Origin: Dehalococcoidia bacterium
Lineage (GTDB): Bacteria; Chloroflexota; Dehalococcoidia; JACVQG01; JAHKAY01
Length of the DNA: 6,661 nt
Direction: 5' to 3'
Assembly: GCA_030740315.1 (NCBI GenBank)
Contig: JASLXN010000087.1
Location: 1-6,661 of the forward strand
Every line of letters starts with the position of its first letter. Position 1 is the first letter of the stretch. Below, piece after piece: positions 1 through 5,741 of this stretch. The notes beneath the pieces are model-generated. The model ran no database searches, had not been told where the DNA came from, and saw only the letters and a list, made by a program, of their open reading frames with translations. A program made the position numbers and the translations under genes.

Positions 1-1
1 G

Positions 2-895
2 GGCACTATAACCCACCTGCCCCACGCACTGCTGGCCTTCGGTTCACCGGAGCAGAAGCGGCACCTGCTGCCCGCTATTTGCCGGGGGGAGCTGAGGCTG
101 TTCCTGGGATACAGCGAGCCCGATGCCGGTTCCGACTTGGCAACTCTTCAGACTAGGGCGGTGCGCTACGGCGATGGGTTTCGCATCAACGGCAATAAGC
201 TCTATGCAAGCGAGGCTCACTTAGCGGACTACGGCTGGGTGGCCGCCCGCACCAGCCAGGGCACCAGTCGCCACCACGGCATCTCCCTGTTCTTGGTGGA
301 CATGAAAAGCCCCGGGGTCTCCGTGACCTCCCACCATACCCTAGCCGGTTGGTACCACCCTGAGGTCTTTTTTGAGGATGTGTATGTTCCAGCCGATGCC
401 CTGATAGGGGAAATAGGTGGGGCCTGGAAGCACATCATGTACGCTTTGGACTACGAGAGGCTATTCCTGTCCAGCCCCGGCTCCGTAACCCGTAGCCTCC
501 ATCGCCTGCTGGACTGTTGCCGCCAGGGCACTCGTGCCCCTATGGCGGATCCGGTTGTGGCCCACCGGCTGGCGGAGCTTTCGGTAGAGGTGGAGGGCAC
601 TCGCCTGCTCTACTACTGGGCGGCCTCCGGCTGCGCTCGGGGGGAGCACCCGCTGCCTCAGGCCTCCTTGGCCCTACTAGTAAAGCGGGAGACGGCCCGC
701 CGCATTGACCGCGCCACGGTGGAGATACTGGGTGAATATGCCCAGCTCCGTCCTGGCTCCCCGTGGGCACCCGCGGGAGGGGAGGCGGAGCACGAGTATC
801 GTGAGAACCTCTACTTCCAGTTCGCCGCCGGGGGCTTCGATATCACCCGCAATGTGGTGGCCGCACGGGGGCTGGGACTGCCCCGGACGCCCTGA
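2..895 (+). CDS. Acyl-CoA dehydrogenase, 5'-truncated by the window edge; probable catalytic subunit of a heteromeric pair
   Basis: FAD-dependent alpha,beta-dehydrogenation of an acyl-CoA in beta-oxidation (cytoplasmic). The frame is open from base 2, so the gene begins upstream; about 90 N-terminal residues are missing if it has the usual ~390. Visible (297 aa): end of the N-terminal helical domain, then the strong middle-domain FAD/substrate motif YSEPDAGSDLATLQ (nt 110-151) and the beta-domain. The C-terminal helical domain ends in ITRNVVAARGLGLPR, the usual close of this family. The MCAD-type catalytic Glu position near the C-terminus reads AGGFD, with no Glu. A Glu in LDYERL (GAG at 455-457) sits where isovaleryl-CoA dehydrogenase keeps its catalytic base (Glu254 there). 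The Arg-x-Gln-Phe-Gly FAD-contact motif usual after this helix is absent. The TTG at 137 is internal, not the start. The stop lies 1 nt before the next gene, so the two are probably translationally coupled. Family is certain, substrate unknown. Confidence 0.93.
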   Translation, partial: GTITHLPHALLAFGSPEQKRHLLPAICRGELRLFLGYSEPDAGSDLATLQTRAVRYGDGFRINGNKLYASEAHLADYGWVAARTSQGTSRHHGISLFLVDMKSPGVSVTSHHTLAGWYHPEVFFEDVYVPADALIGEIGGAWKHIMYALDYERLFLSSPGSVTRSLHRLLDCCRQGTRAPMADPVVAHRLAELSVEVEGTRLLYYWAASGCARGEHPLPQASLALLVKRETARRIDRATVEILGEYAQLRPGSPWAPAGGEAEHEYRENLYFQFAAGGFDITRNVVAARGLGLPRTP

Positions 896-896
896 G

Positions 897-1985
897 ATGG
901 AGATTACCCTTAACGCCGCCCAGGAGATGCTCAGGGCCTCCGCCAGGAACTTCCTACAGAGGGAGTGTCCGCCACCCGTGGTACGGGCCGCCGAGGAGGA
1001 CATCCGGGGATACCCAGCGGAGCTGTGGGAGAAGATAGCCGCCCTGGGCTGGCCGGGGCTGCTGGTGCCGGCGGGGTACGGCGGATCCGGGGCCACACTG
1101 CTGGAGGCGGCCCTGCTGCTGGAGGAGGCGGGACGTGCCGCCCTGCCCGGCCCCCTGCTCCCGGCACTTTTCTCTACTCTGCTTTTGAATGAGGTGGGCG
1201 ATGCTTTTTTACAGGAGCGGCTACTGCCGTCCTTGGCCAGAGGCGAGCTCGTCGTATGTCCCGCCCTTGTAGGGGCGGAGCCGTCACCCATGCGGGCCGA
1301 ATCCCACGGTACGGGTTACAAACTTTGGGGCACAAAGCTATTCGTGCCGCACGCAGATACGGCAGACTGCCTGATAGTATCCGCCGAATCACCTCACGGG
1401 GAAGGTCTTTTCCTGGTTTATCTGCCGGCCGGTGGCCTGGGCTGCGCCCCGCTGTCCACCACCGCCCGGGACCACCAATTTGAGGTGAAGCTGGAAGGGG
1501 TGGACGCCGAGCCGCTGAGTGAGGGGATGACGTTGGGCCGTGCGGTGGACGGGGGCACCGTGCTCTACTGCGCCCAGACCGTAGGCTGTATGCAGGCGGC
1601 CCTGGAACTCACAGTGGACTACTCCCGGCAGCGCCACCAGTTCGGCCGTCCGCTGGGCAGCTTCCAGGCGGTGCACCATCACCTGGCGGATATGTACAGT
1701 GACCTGCAGGTAGCCCGGCTGCTTACCTACCAGGCCGCATGGCGGCTGGCTGCCGGATTGGAGGCGGAGCGGGAGGTATCCATGGCCCGGGTGAAGGTCA
1801 GCACTGTAGCCCCATTCGTCACTTCCTTGGCCCACCAGATCCACGGTGGCGTCGGCTACTATACTGAGTACCCTCTGGAGATTTACTACCGGAGGGCATT
1901 GGCCGGTGCCGTGGCTCTGGGTGGTGTTCTGGAGCACAGGGAGCGTATGGCACGCTATTTGGCGGAGAAAAGGGAGGAGCATTGA
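897..1985 (+). CDS. Divergent acyl-CoA dehydrogenase paralogue, probable non-catalytic partner subunit
   Basis: 362 aa, start ATG at 897. I chose it because MEITLNAAQEMLRASARNFL is the normal N-terminus of this family, although the frame stays open further upstream. No Shine-Dalgarno is obvious, which suggests reinitiation after the preceding stop. N-terminal helical domain about 1-115 (LGWPGLLVPAGYGGSG at 50-65), middle domain about 116-215, C-terminal helical domain 216-362. The middle domain lacks the usual TEPxxGSD motif and reads AEPSPMR (127-133). RHQFG (246-250) and IHGGVGYYTEYPLE (315-328), the motifs that contact FAD across a subunit interface in typical family members, are intact. 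Ungapped alignment from memory with MCAD places Leu341 at the catalytic Glu376 position. The isovaleryl-type Glu position also reads Gly (VDGGTVL). With neither base it is probably inactive alone and completes the active site of the upstream protein. It overlaps the next gene by 4 nt. Confidence 0.92.
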   Translation: MEITLNAAQEMLRASARNFLQRECPPPVVRAAEEDIRGYPAELWEKIAALGWPGLLVPAGYGGSGATLLEAALLLEEAGRAALPGPLLPALFSTLLLNEVGDAFLQERLLPSLARGELVVCPALVGAEPSPMRAESHGTGYKLWGTKLFVPHADTADCLIVSAESPHGEGLFLVYLPAGGLGCAPLSTTARDHQFEVKLEGVDAEPLSEGMTLGRAVDGGTVLYCAQTVGCMQAALELTVDYSRQRHQFGRPLGSFQAVHHHLADMYSDLQVARLLTYQAAWRLAAGLEAEREVSMARVKVSTVAPFVTSLAHQIHGGVGYYTEYPLEIYYRRALAGAVALGGVLEHRERMARYLAEKREEH

Positions 1986-2422
1986 GCACGCAGAAGCTGT
2001 TTTTTGAAGATGTGGAAGTGGGCCAGGATCTGCCGCCGCTACGCAAGGAGGTAGACCGAGCGCACATGATGATGTACGGGGCCGCCACTTGGGACTTCAT
2101 CCGCCTGCACTACGATGAAAGCTATGTCCGTGAGAAGGGCTTCCCCTCTCCAGTGGTGGACGGCCAGATGTTCGGCGGCTATTTGGCCCAGCTTGTCATG
2201 GACTGGGCTGGCCCCGATGCCTTTCTCAAATCATTGTCCTTCGATAACCGGGTTCCCGCTTTTGCCGGAGACACGCTCACTTGCAAGGGCGCGGTGGCCG
2301 CCAGGTACCGCTCCGGCGTTGAGCATATGGTAGAGTGCCGTGTGTGGGTGGAGAACCAGCGGGGGGAGCGGGTGGTGGGCCAGGCTTCAGCCGCAGTGGC
2401 TTTGCCGTCCAAAGGGGAGTAG
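1982..2422 (+). CDS. MaoC-like (R)-specific enoyl-CoA hydratase, single hotdog domain
   Basis: 146 aa, starting at TTG 1982 inside the TTGA overlap with the preceding stop. The start is supported by GGGAGG at 1972-1977 and by the family-typical N-terminus LFFEDVEVGQDLPP right after it. MaoC proteins hydrate trans-2-enoyl-CoA to a 3-hydroxyacyl-CoA, the step after the acyl-CoA dehydrogenase. The hydratase-2 motif (D-x-N-P-x-H) is altered: catalytic Asp38 and His43 keep their five-residue spacing, but Asn and Pro are Ile40 and Arg41. The segment LVMDWAGPDA (71-80) followed by VPAFAGDTLTCKG (91-103) resembles the small MaoC subunits that work in heteromers, such as ChsH1 of mycobacterial cholesterol degradation; this is from memory. 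At 146 aa it is a half-size hydratase, so it must act as a homodimer or with a partner, perhaps encoded upstream of the window. Last gene of module 1. Confidence 0.88.
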   Translation: MSTQKLFFEDVEVGQDLPPLRKEVDRAHMMMYGAATWDFIRLHYDESYVREKGFPSPVVDGQMFGGYLAQLVMDWAGPDAFLKSLSFDNRVPAFAGDTLTCKGAVAARYRSGVEHMVECRVWVENQRGERVVGQASAAVALPSKGE

Positions 2423-2483
2423 TCACTATGTCGCTACCTTGTGGTGTGGGGTGGTGCGCCGTCGCGTGAGGACGGGGGGCTCG

Positions 2484-2563
2484 TAGGGTCGGGGCAAGCC
2501 CTGCCACAAACTGCGGCAATCAGGCCCCTAACGTGTTGGGGGTTCCAGGGGGCGGAGTCCCCT
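2484..2563. repeat. GC-rich intergenic block of tandem imperfect palindromes (REP/terminator-like)
   Basis: Three hairpin-forming stretches lie in a row after the MaoC stop. The first is around 2483-2507 (GGGTCGGGG paired with CCCTGCC, a bulge, and a small CAAG loop). The second is CCCC-T-AAC (2525-2532) against GTTGGGG (2535-2541). The third is AGGGG (2547-2551) against CCCCT (2559-2563), with a 7-nt loop. No poly-T follows any of them, so a classical intrinsic terminator is unlikely. Runs of this kind often belong to dispersed intergenic palindromic families or mark operon ends. The rest of the 253-nt gap before the DinB-like gene shows no ORF of note. Confidence 0.35.
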
Positions 2564-2650
2564 CGAAAACAGTATCCGGGTGGGTGAGGTGGGTGGGAAA
2601 GAATGGCGGTTAACCCCCGCGCAAGGAGATACGATTAGCAGAGGCAAGTC

Positions 2651-2666
2651 CTCCTACGAAAAGGAG
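2651..2666 (+). promoter_or_regulatory. Shine-Dalgarno of the DinB-like gene inside a small hairpin
   Basis: AGGAG at 2662-2666 lies 9 nt before the ATG at 2676 and decides that start. The same five bases are fully complementary to CTCCT at 2651-2655, with a 6-nt loop (ACGAAA). The site can therefore fold into a 5-bp stem that hides the ribosome binding site. The complementarity is visible; any regulatory role is inferred. Confidence 0.5.
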
Positions 2667-2675
2667 ACCAGTCGG

Positions 2676-3140
2676 ATGGCAACGAATGGGCACGCCATCG
2701 ATGCGCTCGCTGCACTGGATGGGACTGTGAGGGGCGCACTCGCATATTTTGAAGCTATGGATCCAACGCCCAAGGCCAGTTCTGGCGCATGGGGAGTCTG
2801 GGAAGTGTTGAGCCATTTCTCGTTCTGGCACGAGGTCACCATTGAGGGTATGCAGTCTGTGGCTAAAGGCGGCAGCCGTCTGAGGCTGCAGGCTGCCGCA
2901 GATGAACTGAACGCTGATGCGATAGCCAGACATCAGGGGATGAGCCTGCTTGACCTGACGGAGCGCCTTCGGCTGCTGCATGAGGAGCTACGGCGTGCAG
3001 TGCAAAGCCTCCCAGACATGGATGTCCCGGTAATGATGCGGGTGGACGGCACCTTGCTATCGGGGCGGCAACGCCTGGAGGCAATTGGCCGGCACTGGGC
3101 ACAGCACATGGCAGAGTTGGAGGCGGCCCGGCAGCCCTGA
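2676..3140 (+). CDS. DinB/DfsB-like four-helix-bundle protein, function unknown
   Basis: 154 aa from ATG 2676. The frame is open to a GTG at 2580, but the extra 32 residues look like translated leader, and a clear AGGAG stands 9 nt before 2676. The fold is recognisable: an N-terminal helix (ALAALDGTVRGALAYFEAM), then GAWGVWEVLSHFSFWHEVTIEGMQ, the W-x(3)-E-x-L-x-H-x(3)-W-H pattern of DinB/YfiT/ClbS-DfsB proteins. A third helix rich in E, R and L follows, then a C-terminal helix with HWAQHMAELE. The His residues in HFSFWH and HWAQH would be the metal ligands of DinB-type bundles. Members range from thiol-dependent transferases and hydrolases to DNA- or metabolite-protective proteins, so no reaction can be assigned. 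It stands alone between two catabolic operons, with 253 nt upstream and 183 nt downstream. It is probably its own transcription unit. Confidence 0.75.
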   Translation: MATNGHAIDALAALDGTVRGALAYFEAMDPTPKASSGAWGVWEVLSHFSFWHEVTIEGMQSVAKGGSRLRLQAAADELNADAIARHQGMSLLDLTERLRLLHEELRRAVQSLPDMDVPVMMRVDGTLLSGRQRLEAIGRHWAQHMAELEAARQP

Positions 3141-3217
3141 ATTCGATAGTACTTGGAATAGTCACTACTCGCCCAAGCTTAGGGGGTGGGTGGATAGGAG
3201 TGAAAAACCTCCTTCCT

Positions 3218-3233
3218 GCCGCCAGTGGGCGGC
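3218..3233 (+). terminator. Hairpin after the DinB-like gene, possible weak terminator
   Basis: GCCGCC (3218-3223) and GGCGGC (3228-3233) form a perfect 6-bp GC stem with an AGTG tetraloop. A second, weaker stem sits just upstream: AGGAG 3196-3200 with CTCCT 3209-3213. There is no T-tract behind either, only a switch to A/T-rich sequence from about 3246. Termination is possible but unproven; the stem could also belong to the regulatory region of the next operon. Confidence 0.27.
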
Positions 3234-3242
3234 CCGCAGAGC

Positions 3243-3262
3243 TTAGTGATTTAATACACTAA
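3243..3262. promoter_or_regulatory. 20-bp dyad just upstream of the -35 box, candidate operator
   Basis: TTAGTG (3243-3248) and CACTAA (3257-3262) are perfect inverted arms around an 8-nt spacer whose centre is itself palindromic (TTAA), so 16 of 20 positions are symmetric. The dyad ends 3 nt before the -35 hexamer. Its centre is about 49 nt before the expected transcription start, which suits a dimeric activator or a repressor touching the promoter edge. The cognate regulator is not in the window. Confidence 0.45.
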
Positions 3263-3265
3263 TGG

Positions 3266-3295
3266 TTGACATCCCTGATTCTTGTGGCGCATAAT
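3266..3295 (+). promoter_or_regulatory. Sigma-70-type promoter of the BcrC-like/BcrB-like/activator operon
   Basis: A perfect -35 TTGACA (3266-3271) is followed after 18 nt by CATAAT (3290-3295), 5 of 6 matches to TATAAT. The local base composition is AT-rich against a GC-rich background. The expected start near 3302 leaves a ~20-nt leader with GGAGG (3313-3317) 6 nt before the ATG at 3324. It is the strongest promoter-like match I found in the window. Confidence 0.7.
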
Positions 3296-3323
3296 TGCAT
3301 AGCGATTATGGTGGAGGCATAGA

Positions 3324-4454
3324 ATGGCATCGGTGTTAGACAGGCTGGCTCCCATAGTCCAAGACCCCTATTTACCGGCCCGCGAGGCCAAGGCCAAAGG
3401 AACACCTGTGGTGGCCATAAGCCCCATGCACTTCCCCGAGGAGTTGATACATGCGGCCGGGGCGCTACCGGTGCTTCTCCAGGAGAGCAATGAGCCGGTA
3501 ACGGAGGGTTTCGGGCATATTTACCCCTTCTACTGCGGCTTCTCCCGCAGCAATGTGGACTGGGCGGTGAAGGGCAAGCTGGGGCTGTTTGACGCTGTGG
3601 TCATCTCCGATGTCTGCCTTCAACTGCGCCACATGGGCCACATTATGCGCCGCAACATGCCTAGGACCCCGTTCTTGTACATCCAGTGGCCCTTGGAGGC
3701 CAGTGTGGACCGCTGGCTGTCTTTTTCGGTGGACCAGCTCGGCCGCCTGAGGACAAAGCTGGAGCAGATTACGGGCAACGCAATCACCGATGATGCCCTT
3801 CAGAACAGTATCGCCCTTTTCAACCGCCACCGTGACTTGCTCCAGCGCGCGTATGACATCCGGCAGCAGAAGCCGGGGGTGCTACGGGCCAAGGACATGG
3901 TGAATGTGGTGCTGACGGGGATGGTCATGCCTAAAGAAGAGCATATCTCCCTGTTGGAGGAGCTTATTCCGGAGCTGGAGAAGAAGGGGGCCTCCTCTGA
4001 CAGCAAAGTGAGGCTATTTACCTCCGGGCACCTCTGCCAGGCGGTAAAGACGGACATTCTGGACCTGATGGAAGACTTGGGTGGAGTGGTGGTGGGGGAC
4101 GATATGTACACCGGTCAACGCTATTTCGCCACCCAGATGCCAACAGATGTTCCGCCTATGGAGTCCATGGCGCGCCGCTACCTGGAGCTCAAGGTGCCCT
4201 GCCCCACCCGGTATGATCCCAAGCAGGAGTGGGGCCATTATGTGTCCCAGGCTTCTCCCCAGTCTGGTGCCAAGGGGCTGGTGACCATGGTGGTCAAATT
4301 CTGTGAGCCTCACATGATTTACTACCCCTTCCTCCGGGATGTGCTGAACGGGGCCGGGGTGCCCCATCTGATGATAGAGACGGAGCACGAAGTGGTCTCC
4401 CTGGAGGGCACCCGCACCCGGCTTCAGGCCTTTATAGAGATGCTTTCAGCATAG
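3324..4454 (+). CDS. BcrC-like subunit of the 2-hydroxyacyl-CoA dehydratase/benzoyl-CoA reductase family
   Basis: 376 aa, close to BcrC, HadC and FldC lengths. Family members bind acyl-CoA and a [4Fe-4S] cluster that takes one low-potential electron from an ATP-driven activator. The N-terminal motif SPMHFPEELIHAAGALPV (33-50) is the family signature. It lacks the Cys before the Pro-Glu-Glu that many dehydratase subunits carry, and resembles the BcrC form (MPVYxPREVIHAAG, from memory). Three Cys fit the usual cluster ligands: Cys71 in YCGFSRS, Cys98 in SDVCLQLR, and Cys327 in KFCEPH; Cys238 and Cys293 are extra. The C-terminus (HLMIETEHEV, then RTRLQAFIEML) is also typical. It has a good Shine-Dalgarno and is the first gene after a strong promoter. 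Together with the BcrB-like gene it would form the substrate-reducing heterodimer. Family is certain. Ring reduction versus 2-hydroxyacyl-CoA dehydration cannot be settled; the BcrC character and gene order favour a reductase. Confidence 0.9.
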   Translation: MASVLDRLAPIVQDPYLPAREAKAKGTPVVAISPMHFPEELIHAAGALPVLLQESNEPVTEGFGHIYPFYCGFSRSNVDWAVKGKLGLFDAVVISDVCLQLRHMGHIMRRNMPRTPFLYIQWPLEASVDRWLSFSVDQLGRLRTKLEQITGNAITDDALQNSIALFNRHRDLLQRAYDIRQQKPGVLRAKDMVNVVLTGMVMPKEEHISLLEELIPELEKKGASSDSKVRLFTSGHLCQAVKTDILDLMEDLGGVVVGDDMYTGQRYFATQMPTDVPPMESMARRYLELKVPCPTRYDPKQEWGHYVSQASPQSGAKGLVTMVVKFCEPHMIYYPFLRDVLNGAGVPHLMIETEHEVVSLEGTRTRLQAFIEMLSA

Positions 4455-4480
4455 GGGAATTGCTTTCAGCTTAGGGGGAC
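4441..4480 (+). repeat. Tandem 20-bp duplication across the stop of the BcrC-like gene
   Basis: Bases 4441-4460 and 4461-4480 are two adjacent copies of TGCTTTCAGC-n-TAGGGG-n-A-n with 17 of 20 identical positions. Copy 1 encodes the last residues and TAG stop of the BcrC-like protein. Copy 2 repeats the stop-like TAG and provides the A-rich/G-run Shine-Dalgarno (AGGGGGA, 4473-4479) for the BcrB-like gene at 4483. It almost fills the gap between the two genes. Confidence 0.85.
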
Positions 4481-4482
4481 GC

Positions 4483-5739
4483 ATGCAGCAAAAACGTACC
4501 AATAGGATGGATAGCGTGGCCCTTGTGGGCCGGGCAGTGGATGGCTTCTACGCCGACCTTAGGGATGCCGGGGAGCGCAAGGATACGGTGGCTTTCTGCG
4601 ACGGCTTCCCCCTACCCTTTCCGCTTCTGCGGGCCATGGATGTATCCTACTTCTACGGGGATGCGTACTCGGCCTTGGTGGCCGCCCGCCACAAGGAGAA
4701 ACCCCTGCAGCAGGTAGCTGAAGACCGCGGCTTTATAGTGGAGGTCTGCTCGTATACCCGCAACGCCATGGGCTGCGCCCTCTTGCCAGAGGAGCAGCGC
4801 GCCGGTGGACACCCCTTATGGCAGATACCCCATCCCAGCTTTGTGATAGTCACAGACCCAGGGTGTAGCATGCTGGTCAACTGGGGCGATGCCGAACGGC
4901 GCCAGTTCAACGTGCCTATGTTCGTAGTCCAGCTTCCCCACTTTTGGGACGATGGGGATGAGGCTGAGGCCATGGACTTTACCGTGAAACAGCTCCGGGA
5001 GTGCGTCACCTTTCTGGAGGATATGCTGCACCGTCCCTTCAACTGGGACCGTCTGAGCGAGATAATAGCCGATACCAAGGTGGCCACCACCATCCGGAAA
5101 GAGGCCATGGAGATGTGCAAAGTGGCCCCCTCCCCGGCCACCTTCTTTGACTGGGCCTCCGCCCTGGGCGGCGTCAACTACCTGCTGGGCAAGCCACAGT
5201 GCCGCGAGCTGTACCAGGCCATCAAGGATGAGGTTGTCCAAAGGGTGCAGAAAAAAGAAGGAGCTGTTATCGGGGAGCAGTACCGACTCTATTGGGACGG
5301 CATCATGTGCTGGCCCAAGCTGGGCGTCCTCGGTGATAAATTTGCCAGCCTGGGTGCCTGCGTGGTAGCCGGTCGGTACACTCACCTGGGGTTCTACAAC
5401 CTGCCCGAGGCAATGGACCCCACCAAACCGCTGGAGAGCCTGGCCGCAAACGGCATGGCCCTGCATGCCAACCACAACCTGGACTGGCTGGTTGACAACA
5501 TATCCAATCTGTGCCAGGAATATAAAATAGACGGCCTTGTATGCCACGCCCACCGCACCTGCCGCCCTCTGGCTGCCCCCCAGTTGGAGATAATGGACGG
5601 CGTTTCCCGCAGACTGGGCATACCAGCCGTGTTCTTTGAGGCCGATATGGCGGACGAGACCTTCTATGCCGATGCCCAGGTGGACACCCGGGTACAGGCC
5701 CTCCTGGAGGAGATTGACGCCCGGAGGAAGGGCCGCTGA
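4483..5739 (+). CDS. BcrB-like subunit of the 2-hydroxyacyl-CoA dehydratase/benzoyl-CoA reductase family
   Basis: 418 aa from ATG 4483, with AGGGGGA just upstream; Met9 (4507) is a weaker alternative. It matches BcrB in order and spacing of landmarks. There is an N-terminal substrate-lid region, then VCSYTRNAMG with Cys89, then PSFVIVTDPGCSMLVNWGD with Cys128. Next come NVPMFVVQLPHFWDDGD (143-159), a long helical linker, RLYWDGIMCWPKLGVLGDKF (268-287), MDPTKPLESLA (311-321) and the third cluster motif VCHAHRTCRP (Cys360). It ends in FFEADMAD, VDTRVQALLEEI. Cys89, Cys128 and Cys360 would bind one [4Fe-4S] cluster; Cys354 is an extra. The gene follows the BcrC-like one by 28 nt and precedes the activator by 2 nt, so the three are one operon, in the C-B order of bcrCBAD. 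The protein would be the second half of the oxygen-sensitive, CoA-substrate-binding component. Substrate not determined. Confidence 0.9.
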   Translation: MQQKRTNRMDSVALVGRAVDGFYADLRDAGERKDTVAFCDGFPLPFPLLRAMDVSYFYGDAYSALVAARHKEKPLQQVAEDRGFIVEVCSYTRNAMGCALLPEEQRAGGHPLWQIPHPSFVIVTDPGCSMLVNWGDAERRQFNVPMFVVQLPHFWDDGDEAEAMDFTVKQLRECVTFLEDMLHRPFNWDRLSEIIADTKVATTIRKEAMEMCKVAPSPATFFDWASALGGVNYLLGKPQCRELYQAIKDEVVQRVQKKEGAVIGEQYRLYWDGIMCWPKLGVLGDKFASLGACVVAGRYTHLGFYNLPEAMDPTKPLESLAANGMALHANHNLDWLVDNISNLCQEYKIDGLVCHAHRTCRPLAAPQLEIMDGVSRRLGIPAVFFEADMADETFYADAQVDTRVQALLEEIDARRKGR

Positions 5740-5741
5740 CC

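Noticed and set aside
803..820. The upstream acyl-CoA dehydrogenase encodes ENLYFQ, the TEV protease recognition core, suggesting an engineered tag.
   Set aside because: It lies inside the C-terminal helical domain, in frame with normal family sequence on both sides, is followed by Phe rather than Gly or Ser, and has no vector or linker context. It is a coincidence.
137..895. A separate gene starting at TTG 137.
   Set aside because: The frame is open from base 2 and the upstream residues (LAFGSPEQKRHLLPAICRGE) are normal acyl-CoA dehydrogenase sequence, so 137 is internal.
705..896. N-terminal extension of the second acyl-CoA dehydrogenase from 705.
   Set aside because: The extra 64 residues overlap the first dehydrogenase in another frame and look like shadow translation. 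The family N-terminus begins at ATG 897.
677..1291. Long antisense ORFs, including 677-1291, 1389-1982 and 4816-5553 on the minus strand.
   Set aside because: They lie opposite strong conserved genes, have low-complexity or unrecognisable products, and are the expected shadows of GC-rich coding sequence.
2580..2675. Longer start (GTG 2580) for the DinB-like protein.
   Set aside because: The added residues show no family similarity, and AGGAG is ideally placed for ATG 2676.
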